Of a stretch of DNA of 64,000 nt, positions 27,163-37,253 are shown one piece after another. Both the position numbers and the translations under genes were made by a program. Source of the stretch: Mesodorylaimus sp. YZB2_4. Lineage: Eukaryota > Nematoda > Enoplea > Dorylaimida > Dorylaimidae. The stretch covers positions 62,001 through 126,000 of the forward strand of contig JASANH010000117.1 of the NCBI GenBank assembly GCA_030248295.1, read 5' to 3'. Each line of letters begins with the position of its first letter. The first letter of the stretch is position 1. The notes below the pieces were generated by a model. It worked only from the letters and a program-made list of their open reading frames with translations, was not told the origin of the DNA and ran no database searches.

Positions 27163-27543
27163 TCAAGATAAATTTCTCAGAAGGCGCACTATGACGGCGG
27201 TAATGGTGCAGTATTGCCAAAGGTAGCCAGGGCCAAGCCGTTGTCGAATCGCTCCATTGCAGACACACGAAGGCAATGGCTTCTTCTGCCTGAGATCTTC
27301 ATCCGGGTTCTCGCAAGGCGGTTGCACCAGGGCCTTTGTGGGGCATTTTGCTAGTGCCCCCTTGTCCGTGCAGCACCTTGTGTACACTTCGCACGTGCCC
27401 ACTCCGTCTTTGGTTAATATGCGAGCACAGTCTCTGGACACCAATGTTTGAAAAACCGTGGCATTGAATGTTGTCGTTGACTGACCATAAGCGGCCACCA
27501 GTTGGAAAATAAGAAGCAAACACACTTGAAGAAGCATGTCCAC
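27163..27543 (-). CDS. Secreted protein with a single CC-type cysteine module
   Basis: Single exon, 126 aa. Residues 1-20 are a strong signal peptide (MDMLLQVCLLLIFQLVAAYG). The mature part has one module: C, then C-x-V-Y-x-x-C-C, then C-P, C, and a closing C-x-C (residues about 39-95). The C-terminal 20 residues are partly hydrophobic (CTITAVIVRLL), with a weak resemblance to a GPI-attachment or membrane tail. The module has the same cysteine order as each of the three repeats in the protein encoded at 31246-32043, on the same strand 3.7 kb away. I do not recognise the family or function; secretion or surface display is inferred. Confidence 0.6.
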   Translation of the reverse strand: MDMLLQVCLLLIFQLVAAYGQSTTTFNATVFQTLVSRDCARILTKDGVGTCEVYTRCCTDKGALAKCPTKALVQPPCENPDEDLRQKKPLPSCVCNGAIRQRLGPGYLWQYCTITAVIVRLLRNLS

Positions 27544-29600
27544 AAAAAATGGCAGATGTTGGGCAGTTGAAGAAGGATAGAGCGCCGAAGGTCGATTACG
27601 CCAGTGGATAGTTTTTCAGAGCTTCGCGGCTTTACGCGGTCGAAGACGGGAAGGAAGTATGCGAAAAAAGCTTTTTCGCGCAGTGGCCGAAGCCTCTGTT
27701 CTTCTTTCAAAGACTCTTTTCAAAAATCCGATTTCACCCGATACACGTATTTATTCAGTGGCGCAGAAGTAACTGGCCATTCTCGCGGGATTGTGAGCAC
27801 TAATGATATATAGGGCCCGAGTCTTGGTCGTGTGCCAGTCCCACGCCGTGTTAGGTTTTTATTTTCCCTCTCCCTCGAGATTGTAGACCTCAGGCGCCGC
27901 GTGTAGAAGACGAAGGGTGGCAACGACGACAAGAACGCCTGAGCTAAAATTGTCCTGCTTATTGCGTTTCCGCCGCCGTCATTGCCAGCTGAAGCGGACG
28001 AACAGTCCAGAATGAATAATGAATGTTTTTGCCAGAATTAAAGTAGAAAACCTGATGAAGTAGGCCAAGCGGATGTCAATTTGCCAGATGTAACAAAAAG
28101 TGCTTAATCCGATGGATCGAATCGAATTTGGGCCAGCATTATGTCGATAGTGCACATGAAATGGGTTGCACACAGTGACTGAACGCAAGCCAATGACGCA
28201 CAAAGAAACATGAAACGGAAATTTTGCGGAAGCCGAAACCCCGAGAGACTTGGGAACGCATTGAAGGTGATGCCAAAAACTAATTTACCTTGATGCACCT
28301 GCGAACTGCATAAACGAAGCTTACGGGGCTTACAAAGCGCCGACTCTGAAGGTTGATTAGAATTCGCTCAGATCAAGATCCGCCGCAAGGATGCCAGTAT
28401 ATTTTTTCATGTTGTCGATTATGTATGTGTTTACTTTTTGATATGGCATATGAGATAGCTAGAAAATCACTCTGTTCCATCCTGTCCATGGCTAATCTTA
28501 CTCTCTACGCCAGCTATGTCTAATTTTGAGCTTGCCCTGATGTATTTTTTCGTCTTTTCTACTGCAGTACCCAAAAAACTTCCCACAGAAAAAAAGTCAG
28601 TTTCGCTCAAGCCATAATCCCCGATTTCAAAAAAGACTATTCGTGATCCTAGCCCTGGGCAAATCTTCGTCCATCTGGCTTAAGCTGAACCACTCTCTGT
28701 GCCTCAGGAGGCCTTAACCAAATCGATTCATCAATCGCTTCCTGCGCCAAAACCGATTTTAATAGTGAATATAGAAATTAAGTCCCAGAATAGTTTATAA
28801 ACTTGGTATAACCGCAGAGAAGTGATTTGCACGAAGATGCGTAAAGAGCATAAGCATTTGGCAGAACTTATAAGGACATCACATTAGGCAACAAATTTTT
28901 CTGAGATGCGAAATGGTTTGGAGCTAAATTGGGCCTGACTTTTGACACGAAGACACGTATTGGGCCTGACTTTCACGAAAAATTGACACAAAGTACAACA
29001 GACCAAGGCTGATGTGTCGCGTACTGGTTTTTCCAAACAAAAAGGACCACAAAATCATGAAATCTTGCTAGTCAGCAGGGCAGCTGCATTGTACTCTGTG
29101 TTCGCACAGTCCAGACTGATCGTGAGAGGTGCGAGATCGCCTATCTGTAATACGACTGGGTCCGTATTACTGGAGGGAGTGACCGGTGGAGCTTTTGCAC
29201 CACGCCAAAAACCCAGGGCAGCTTACTGAGTCCTCCGACCTAGTACATGGCTGAAACGTCACCCTGACGGGTGACGCTCCCAGCTGCCGGCTCCGTGCAG
29301 AGTATCGATTGCCAGTCGAGCCTCTACATATCACATAACTAGTCAACCACTCGAGGTCATCCTTCTGTCAGTCCCCGAGTTTGCATTTCGGTAAAGCCAG
29401 CCAAATTCTCACCAGTCTCAAACTCGTTGTCGAGGTCTTCTTAGGCCTTTTCGCCAGTTTGTTTAACATTCGCAAATATGCATGACGAACTGCGGCTGTG
29501 TTGGATGTACTTCATTAGACTTCGACATAGACTGACTGATCACCCGCCCGGGGTCCACACTCTCATCACCATCACCATACGCGGTACTCTTTCACTGGTT
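27544..29600. other. Intergenic; no gene supported
   Basis: The promoter of the minus-strand gene at 27163-27543 should lie at its left edge. Minus-strand frames near 27979-28298 are hydrophobic and might be exons of a small membrane protein, but I found no start, splice pair or motif to support it. Confidence 0.4.
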
Positions 29601-29633
29601 CACTCTTGTCGAGCTAGCCGACAAACCGGCCTC

Positions 29634-29709
29634 GTGGCCTGGTGGGTTAGGCGTCTGCCTCTCACGTCAGGTGCGCAGTTACGGGCGAGTGTTCGACTCG
29701 CGGGCCACT
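29634..29709 (+). repeat. tRNA-derived SINE head, copy 1
   Basis: A cloverleaf-like sequence: 5' GTGGCCT pairs with 3' GGGCCAC, and GCGAG/CTCGC forms a perfect T arm around TGTTCGA. An A-box-like TGGCCTGGTGGG and B-box-like GTGTTCGACTC are present. The D and anticodon stems are poor, so it is unlikely to work as a tRNA. The loop segment CTCTCAC resembles tRNA-Glu(CUC). A second diverged copy lies at 38245-38315 on the minus strand, as expected for a SINE. Confidence 0.6.
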
Positions 29710-31245
29710 AAATCATTTCGTGTAAAATGTGTCCCTTCAACCTCGAGTGCGCATAAGCGTTTGGTGATGAACATGAAGACCAGCTTTCGGTTTTCAGTTC
29801 CTGAATATTGTCGATGACATAAACGCACGCATTCATGCATCGCGATCCGCGCGACCTACCAGTTTCCGCGCTGATTTGCTGAGCATTACTTGACTGAAGC
29901 TGGGAGCTGCAACAGGTTGCCTGCTGCACATGTTGTTGCTTTGCTCTTTCTCGCGGGTCGCTTATACTAAATACTATACGTAGATATACTGTATTATATA
30001 ACACCGGAGGTCAACTGCCTTTTCATACTCACATTGAGGCAGTAACCTATATGTAGCTTAGCCGCCTTGTTACGATCCTGCTCATGTTCTCACCACGCAT
30101 ACATCGGCAATTCACGAGAGGGGCTTTCGAGAATATTTATGGCAAAAATACATCGTAAATGTTCAAATCCCTGGGGAAATTATTATTTTACATCGGCATG
30201 AGGCAGGGAAATTATTTATTTGAGGGTAAGTTTAAATGAGCAACTCACTTTGGCGTCGATGTTCTCCTGAATTTTTGACTACTTTATTCTAAAAATCAGC
30301 GATAGCTGCAGTGCATGAAATTCACTCAGTGAGGATTATTATTTCTCGCATGTACCTTCCTCCCAGCTTATCATGGCAAGGGGTTATACCTCATGCAGTA
30401 CCTGCTGTGCATGTGCACCTACCTCATACAATAGTATTGTGTATACCAATTTGTCTGTATCTTCGAATAAGTTCTGTGGATTACACATGCACAGTGTAGA
30501 ACAGTATGCGGTACATGTTGTGGCATATGATACCCCACGCAAACTATTCGAAGACATAGACAAATCCTTATTCTGACGCATACAGACGATGAATGGGGCA
30601 AATTTTTCTAAGCATCGTTCAAGATAAACTGCTCGCTGGAACAAAGATTTCTGTATTGGCACTTGCTTGGAAAAAGGAAAGACCGTAACTCATGAAGCCT
30701 TAAAGCCAAAAAAAGACTCGATTTCCGGAAATCCAACCTTCTCTCTGAAATAAGGGATTGGGAGAGGAAGGGTTCCAACGCATTAGCATAGACTCTTCAG
30801 TATACTGGGGTCTATCCTGGCCCAATCCCTCGAATTCTTTGCGTGAATTTGAACTTCACTGGCTGTGAGTACGCCGTCCAGGCAGACCTGACGGGGCTAT
30901 TAAACAAGCAGTAACTGATCGCTGGCTCCAAAGGACGGCGACGAAAATGTACCACAATGACTAAAACCCTGCGATTTGCTGAGCTGAAAGCTGGTCAAAA
31001 TTTTTTGAGTGTAAAATGCTGTACAGTACAGTGAACCGTCAAAGTAAGTTGCGAAACTGACTGTATGCGCGGATATGCACGACGGAGTCCGAAAAGACAC
31101 AATGGAAATGTTTTCTTGTTTTAAGATCAAACGGCGATGGGACAGGGGTGGACATGAACCGCAATTTGTGTGATTCCTGTTGATCTATATGCTGTAACCA
31201 CCTTTTGTTTGAGCAATATTTTCAGGGTACAGTTCAATTTTTTCT
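29710..31245. other. Intergenic; nothing recognised
   Basis: About 1.5 kb with only short chance open frames. Its right edge should contain the 3' UTR of the minus-strand gene ending at 31246. Confidence 0.45.
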
Positions 31246-32043
31246 TCAATTGTAAATCATACAAATACCAATTAACACAAGAGCCCACATCAGGTTTGAC
31301 ACTTGGATAGGACGATTGCCACTGAATTCGCACTCACACACAGCTGACAGCTTATCAAAACCAGAGGTACCACTCGGAGTGCAAACTTCCCTTTTCCTTC
31401 CTGGACAGTAATCCAAATATCCGGCGCAGCAATGAGCGAACTCTTGGCAGTTCTTTGAATCGTACGTGCAAGTCTGAGTCAATGAACCGATGCCATCATC
31501 TGGACGTCGTAGATCAAAAATAGACCTGTCCTTTTCGTGAGGTGTACACTCACAATAAGAGGACCTGACTGAATGTGCTGAACAATAAACGCTTTTTCTA
31601 CCTTGACGTCCCGAAGTTGGGGAGACGCAATCGCCCAGTAAAGCATCGCAGCACATTGCGAATACTCGACAAGGATCGCTCCGGGATCCGAGCGCTGTCA
31701 TCAGCATACGACAGGAGGACACCACGGCGTCCTTGTTCCCATAGAGTGTAGGCGGCGGGGACAAATCCTCCGCGAAGAAAGGATTGGGCGGATCTTCTGG
31801 CACCCCGTCTCGAACCCCGCAACCGCACTCAACACTCCTAGGGATTGGCTTACCGTTGATACCAGTCAGGCAGAGATCGTACTTGGGTCCCGGGCAGAGA
31901 CCATCAGTAAATGAACGACAACAATCAAAAAATTCGAGACAGGTTAGTTTTCTTTTGCAGAAATCAGTAAAATTTGCGGTTTGACGTGGCTGAGCTAAAT
32001 GGATGATAAGAAGGAAATAGGAAGCGATAAGTAAGGGTGTCAT
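31246..32043 (-). CDS. Secreted protein with three CC-type cysteine modules
   Basis: Single exon, 265 aa. It has a signal peptide (about residues 1-19, MTPLLIASYFLLIIHLAQP), then three repeats, each with the order C, C-x-x-F-x-x-C-C, C, C, C-x-C: the first around CLEFFDCC to CGCG, the second around CRVFAMCC to CEC, the third around CQEFAHCC to CEC. The C-terminal 16 residues are hydrophobic (LMWALVLIGICMIY), so the protein may be GPI-anchored or membrane-tethered. The modules are about 45-75 residues long and lack the C-x-D start of ShKT domains. A related single-module gene is at 27163-27543, and a decayed copy of this gene at 33540-34245. Function unknown. Confidence 0.7.
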   Translation of the reverse strand: MTPLLIASYFLLIIHLAQPRQTANFTDFCKRKLTCLEFFDCCRSFTDGLCPGPKYDLCLTGINGKPIPRSVECGCGVRDGVPEDPPNPFFAEDLSPPPTLYGNKDAVVSSCRMLMTALGSRSDPCRVFAMCCDALLGDCVSPTSGRQGRKSVYCSAHSVRSSYCECTPHEKDRSIFDLRRPDDGIGSLTQTCTYDSKNCQEFAHCCAGYLDYCPGRKREVCTPSGTSGFDKLSAVCECEFSGNRPIQVSNLMWALVLIGICMIYN

Positions 32044-32059
32044 GGCTGGAATCCTCCCG

Positions 32060-33516
32060 CGGCGCTTTCTCCTCGAAAAGCTAAGAAGCCAAGAAGTGTC
32101 AGCCTAAAATAGTTTTCTGCTTGTCTATTGATTTTACGTCGGTTTAGCTCAAGAGGCTACTTCTCTTAATGACCTAACTAGCCCGCGTTGTTCTCCTCGT
32201 GCAGACCGAATCAAGTCGAGAATCGGATATTCGGCAGTCTTGGCTGCTGCGCCTTGTCAGGGGCCTAAAAACCAAATATTGCGCGAGAAAATCGAAGCCG
32301 AGTCAAAAGAGAAGCTGCTCGTAAACAAGCTCGGCCGAGAGGAGGTTGGAAGGAGGGAATCGGAAAAAGAAATATGAGAGAATAGATGAGCACGGATGGT
32401 GGAATGTGATCGATTACGGGTTCTGATTTATGGCTGAAAAATGCGATGAATCGGGGTTGAACCTCGCTGACAGCTTTCGTTGTTGATTTTTTTGTATTGA
32501 AAGTAAAAATGTTAAAACTTTATAGAAATGAGTTAAAAGAGAAAATGTGCACACTCATTTTCGTCATTTTCGAATATTTGAAGCGAATAAACTTTTTGGG
32601 CAGGCTTCACTAAAAGAATGTTCAAAAATTGATTATAGTCGCACACCCACGACAAGTGCATTCTGTCCAGCACCTGCGGGCGGGATCTGCCTGTGTTCTA
32701 ACGAATTACTGAACATGAAGCCTTCGTTACCTTCACGCCAGATTTGAACTAGGTCCAAGTCTTTCTTTCACATTGCAGGCACAGAATTCATGAAATCTAT
32801 TTCCGGAGTGGACTGTCTCATTGCTTCCTTTGCTCATCACCCGTCCAGTACAGTGTGTCATTTTGAATATATGCAGCATGTGTTCACTTCCCAACCAAGA
32901 AACCCTGGTTTAGGGGGCCATTTTCTCATGGACGATATTACTTGGAGTTCCCTCGATAACTTTAGGAACCATGTTTTTAATGCTTGAAACTTTCCTTTCG
33001 TGCTAACATGTTTCTTCTGAGTAGTTTCGACTGCCTATGCGTGTTTTGTGAGCTTCCGAGTGCGTAACTGAAATAAAAAGCAAATAGCAAACCCACGCTT
33101 GCAGCGCTTGCTTTCTCATCGCAGTTAAATGTGTGCTGGGACTTCAAATGGGTTCATTTAATGGATTCCACGATTTCCGAATGCGGTGCAATAGCACAAA
33201 CATCAGAAGTTCCAGTGATCCTACAAGGCACTGGAGGATGGAAGCAACACTGATCTCACTTTTATGAATGGTCGTCTGTACTCAAAGAGGTTGACCAGGT
33301 TCTACCAAAAGAAAAAGATGCACCAGCATCCACCTGTGACCTGATCGGACGAGAACGAAAACCACTGCTGAATCACTGCTTCAGTTCGAGTGTGTTCTAA
33401 AAGACTTCAAAATGTGCGATGTTATTGTTTGAAGATAAAATGGTCCCAGGTAACGGGAAATAAGATACTGAGTGGAAGGGTATGGACCGTTTGACCGTGA
33501 TCATAAATTTTTCTGT
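32060..33516. other. Spacer upstream of the three-module gene; nothing recognised
   Basis: It separates the intact three-module gene from its decayed copy and should contain the promoter of the former. No coding or repeat signal stands out. Confidence 0.4.
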
Positions 33517-33539
33517 TCAGCAAGCATTGAAAACAACAA

Positions 33540-34245
33540 TATAAATAAATAATACATAAGAGCCCACATCAATTTCCGCAATCGGATAGGGCCACCCTCT
33601 GAATTTGCACTCAAACACAGCTGACGTCTCATGCGGGGGGGAAAGGGGGGGTACAAATCTCCTTTTTCCTCCCTTGGCAGTAATCCAAATATCCGGCGCA
33701 GCTATTCGTGAACCCTTGTCGATTCTTTGAGTCGTAGGTGCAAGTCTGATCGTGAGTTGGTTAACTAATGCTGGAGGCCTTAGGCTCTCCAAGATAGACC
33801 TGCCTCTTTGGTGTGATGTACGGTACAATGGCTATAAGAGGACCTGACTATAGTGAATGCGATGAAATTTTTCTGCCTTGACGTCCCGAAGTTAGTGAGG
33901 TGCATCGCAGCACTTTGCCAATACTCGGCAGGAATCGCTGATGACAAGGAGTGCTGTAATTAGCGTCACTGTCTTCCTTACATGGAATGAAGACGGAGGG
34001 GACAAATCCTCCGGAAAGCAGTCCAGAGAGAAGGTTTCTTCTGGCTCACCATCTTATCACCCACAGGCACACTTTACACTAGGCTCCGAGGAATCGTCTT
34101 ACTGTATAACTGTCAGACAACGTTTGTACAAAAGTAGATCCCGGGCGGAGACTATCAGTAAATGAATTACAACAATCAAAGAATTCAAGAAGGGTTAGTT
34201 TTCTTTTGCAAGAATCAGTAAAATTTGCTGTTTGACGTGGATACC
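33540..34245 (-). pseudogene. Decayed copy of the three-module cysteine-rich gene
   Basis: Collinear with the gene at 31246-32043. The 3' end (CACATCA, then GATAGG..CC, then GAATT.GCACTCA.ACACAGCTGAC), the middle (TAATCCAAATATCCGGCGCAGC) and the first module (the CKRKLT.LEFFDCC segment near 34170-34225) are all recognisable. The frame is broken by several indels. A short G/C-rich insertion lies near 33640, and the second module is largely lost. The hydrophobic start of the parent gene is not retained. It is a tandem duplicate about 1.5 kb upstream of its parent. Confidence 0.75.
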
Positions 34246-34967
34246 ACATCTTATTCTTTGCTAGATCCCCATGCATGCGTACAGCTAGAACTCAAGTATT
34301 CCGAATAGAATCTTATGTGCCTGTCAGCTCGTCCCACAGCTCTGGTCATGCTGTGCACAGTACTCAAGCCAGCTCGTACAACTCAAACTTCGAAACACCA
34401 TTGGTCAGAGATCTACTGATAACTTCTATCCGCAAACGAACGTAAACCATTTCTACAGTGCCTCAAGATGCGAAAGCAGAGAGTTTGTTAGAATTGGATG
34501 GAATATTCAGCGTGCGCCTTGCACTTTATCTGTTTCGAAGCGAATCACTGGGTGTTCGTTTGTCATCCACCTACAGTAGGCTGGCAAGGTGGATGACAAA
34601 CGCCGGATTGATCAATGGCTTTCTTGAAAAGAAAGGGATGGAAAATGGGACAAACCAAGAATTACTGGCGGTGAAAAAGAAACATTCTTTGTCCTTGTCG
34701 TCCCACAGTTGGTGAAATGCGAACACGGCTGGGGTCGCTGCGTGGTGCGAGTAGTGTAATTAGCGTAGGACAGGAAGATACCTGGCTTCCTTATTTCCGC
34801 GCAATGAAGGAGATGATGACCCCTATCACCCCCTCTGTCAGGAAGGAAAGTCCATGCCTGAGTCAAGGTGTGCGAGGTTGTCTTGCTTCTGACCGCTTAT
34901 CCATTCTATACGTACTTCTTTTCCAGATTGACTGCGATGGAAAACGTGCAGTGCGGATTGGCTGTTT

Positions 34968-35063
34968 GTTCGACAGCAGAGACTGTCTACTCGTTTGGCT
35001 TCCATCTCTCCACTCCCGAGCAGGGGGTACTGGAGGGCCATCCACGACCTGGCGAGCAAGGTC
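34968..35063 (+). repeat. 96-bp direct repeat, copy 1
   Basis: Starts GTTCGACAGCAGAGACTGTC and ends GGCGAGCAAGGTC. It matches 35727-35822 at all but a handful of positions with no indel, while the flanks differ. Probably a piece of a dispersed element. Confidence 0.85.
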
Positions 35064-35726
35064 ATTAAACTCATTAGAAGTAATTTGGCGCCTAAGTTTG
35101 AACCCAAAACCTCCAGATTGGCGCACGGAAGGCTTGTCAAAGCCATCGCTATGTGCTACTCACCAGCAGGCTTGTCCGCTCTGATTGGAATATTCCCCCA
35201 GAAAAAGTTGGTGTGGAAGCTCTTGGGTTTTGGTGTCGAAACCGTTGCCTCTTCGCGCACACGGTTTTCGTCACGCATGCTGGTCATAATAGGAGCCTCG
35301 TGCTACTTTACAGATTTTGACCAATGGTTTCCGACCAGTGGAATATGGCGTTGTAGGCTGCTTCGGATGAGGTATACAGGAAAACTGAATAATGCTGGTG
35401 CAGTAAAGATTGGCTTTGGCCGCCCTTCATCAGAGTCTTTGGCTAATCAGATGTATCCGCATTCACATAAAAAGTGATGCGAGTCTCTATATTCAACTGC
35501 AGGGCAGTAGCCGATTGATAATCCTTTTTAACAAATTTTTGGGCTTAATTAATCCCTTTTTTCCCCATAGCCGGCCAGCTCAAACATGATAACCAAAGCT
35601 GTACGGGGACTGCAAGCACTCAGCACCGTCTCTCTGTGCCTTTCGACTACTGTAAGAGCACCACCGCAGGGCACTTTGGACGGCACCTGCTGATTCGAAA
35701 AATGGGTGGGTTATGAACCCTGCCGT

Positions 35727-35822
35727 GTTCGACAGCAGAGACTGTCTACTCGTTCGGTTTCCATCTCTCCACTCCCGATCAGGGGGTACTGGGGGCCATC
35801 CACGGCCTGGCGAGCAAGGTCA
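35727..35822 (+). repeat. 96-bp direct repeat, copy 2
   Basis: Second copy of the segment at 34968-35063, in the same orientation and 759 bp further on. It has a few substitutions, including ACGACC to ACGGCC near its end. Confidence 0.85.
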
Positions 35823-36153
35823 GCGTGGGTCTCTCATCCAAAGCCTAAAATTTGTCTCGTTGCGGCATTTCCACTCCAATGTACAGTGGGTCATATTCGA
35901 TCATGCACGAGCTTGTTCACCAGAGTGCGCCATTTTCTCCTCTGCTCTGTGTTACATACTGTGTGTTATGATAAAATCCATAAAAAAAGTGGCGTGTTAG
36001 CACAGGAAAAGGGCAGACATTTGCTCTCAACTATGCCTCCACCGTAGCTACCGCCATAGAGCGTATATCAGCTACTAACACATGACCATCTGACTCCAAC
36101 TTGAAAGGTGACGACCGCGTCAACAGGAAACATTCCTATCTTTTTAGCCAGCG

Positions 36154-37227
36154 ATGAATGAAACAGCTGTGACTGAGGATCCATGCGCTTGGTTCCAATC
36201 GGCGGCCCCGACTACCCAGCTGATTGGCTACGACATCATCATGCCTCTTCACCTGGTCTTTGGTCTCTCAGGCCACGCTCTCTCCCTCACTTCATTTTTC
36301 ATGCAGGCCAAGAAGGAGTCGGCGTACATGTACCAAATTTTCCTGTCGTTCAGCGAGTCCATCGAAATCATCACCTACGCCATCTACGTGGCCACTTTTT
36401 ACTGGTTCTCTGGCAGTGAGGGTCGCGCGGGCGTGTCCTGGTTCATGTCCAGTTACGAGTGCATGTGGATGACGGCCCACGTTGCCATGCCCTTGGTCAA
36501 CAGTTTCGTCACCTCGTCCCTTCTGCTGGGCATAGCTATGGCCTCGGATCGAGTGTTCGCCCTGGGCAGACCCATGGTCTATAAGAGTATCAATCACAAA
36601 AGGCATCAGCTGGTGGCCCTGGTCGTCTGCACTGTCATCGGCATTTCGAGTAGCCTATTCGACTGTTTCAGATTTTACCCCCTGCTGGGACCGAACGGCT
36701 GTTACGTGCTGGGTGTCAACGAGCACTTCGTGGGCACTTTCTTGGCCACTTTCCTGTCGCAGCTGCGCAATGCCATCCGGGGAGTTGGGGCCATAGGATT
36801 AGCTTGCTGCAATGCGGCTATGATTATCTTATACAGATCCTTTGCCAGAAAAATAGGTCAAATGGCCTCCACTAACAACAAAAACTCAGGTGAAATCAAA
36901 AGAAAAGAGCAACAGAAAATGTTAGCTATACTCGCTGTTTTTGAATCGATGTTTTGTTTGTTCAAAATGACTGTATTTATTGAATATTATTTAGTTTTAT
37001 ACATACAACCTGAATTTTATGAGTGCAAAGGCGCGTTTCAGACTCCAATCAGCGATGGATTAATTGAAATCTTTGATATATGCGATTTCTATGTGATGTT
37101 TGCCATCAGTAAGAGTTTTCGTGAAATGATTTTTGAATCTGTGCCCTGTCTGAAACGATTTGCCAAACAGTCTGCAGCACCTGTCACTTCTGGGGTTGCA
37201 GTATCTGTAACTGTTGCACCTCGTTAA
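36154..37227 (+). CDS. Orphan G-protein-coupled receptor, class A-like, intronless
   Basis: Single exon, 357 aa. It shows seven hydrophobic segments at roughly residues 27-50, 59-85, 102-130, 150-172, 188-225, 254-282 and 302-318. A TM3-start cysteine (about 103) and an ECL2 cysteine (183) could form the class A disulfide. An N-terminal NET sequon is present. The TM3 end reads ASDRVFAL, so the DRY motif is DRV. The TM7 NPxxY motif is absent, but the helix-8 start SKSFREMIF is typical of class A. The third intracellular loop is short, basic and rich in Lys and Gln. Ligand unknown; peptide receptor is only a guess from the general pattern. Downstream AATAAA is at 37248. Codon use becomes markedly more A/T-rich after about 36830 than before it. 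Confidence 0.85.
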   Translation: MNETAVTEDPCAWFQSAAPTTQLIGYDIIMPLHLVFGLSGHALSLTSFFMQAKKESAYMYQIFLSFSESIEIITYAIYVATFYWFSGSEGRAGVSWFMSSYECMWMTAHVAMPLVNSFVTSSLLLGIAMASDRVFALGRPMVYKSINHKRHQLVALVVCTVIGISSSLFDCFRFYPLLGPNGCYVLGVNEHFVGTFLATFLSQLRNAIRGVGAIGLACCNAAMIILYRSFARKIGQMASTNNKNSGEIKRKEQQKMLAILAVFESMFCLFKMTVFIEYYLVLYIQPEFYECKGAFQTPISDGLIEIFDICDFYVMFAISKSFREMIFESVPCLKRFAKQSAAPVTSGVAVSVTVAPR

Positions 37228-37247
37228 AAACTGTAATACGTGTTTAA

Positions 37248-37253
37248 AATAAA
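37248..37253 (+). terminator. Polyadenylation signal of the GPCR gene
   Basis: AATAAA 20 bp after the GPCR stop codon, within an A/T-rich run; the position is typical. Confidence 0.6.

Larger units (their letters stand above)
34250..36153. other. Intergenic region with a dispersed 96-bp repeat
   Basis: About 1.9 kb before the GPCR gene. Open frames of 100-160 codons exist on both strands but overlap each other and carry no recognised motif. The only clear structure is the duplicated segment at 34968-35063 and 35727-35822. Confidence 0.45.

Noticed and set aside
27979..28298. Hydrophobic minus-strand frames suggesting a small membrane protein
   Set aside because: Two frames would need joining and no credible donor/acceptor or homologue was found.
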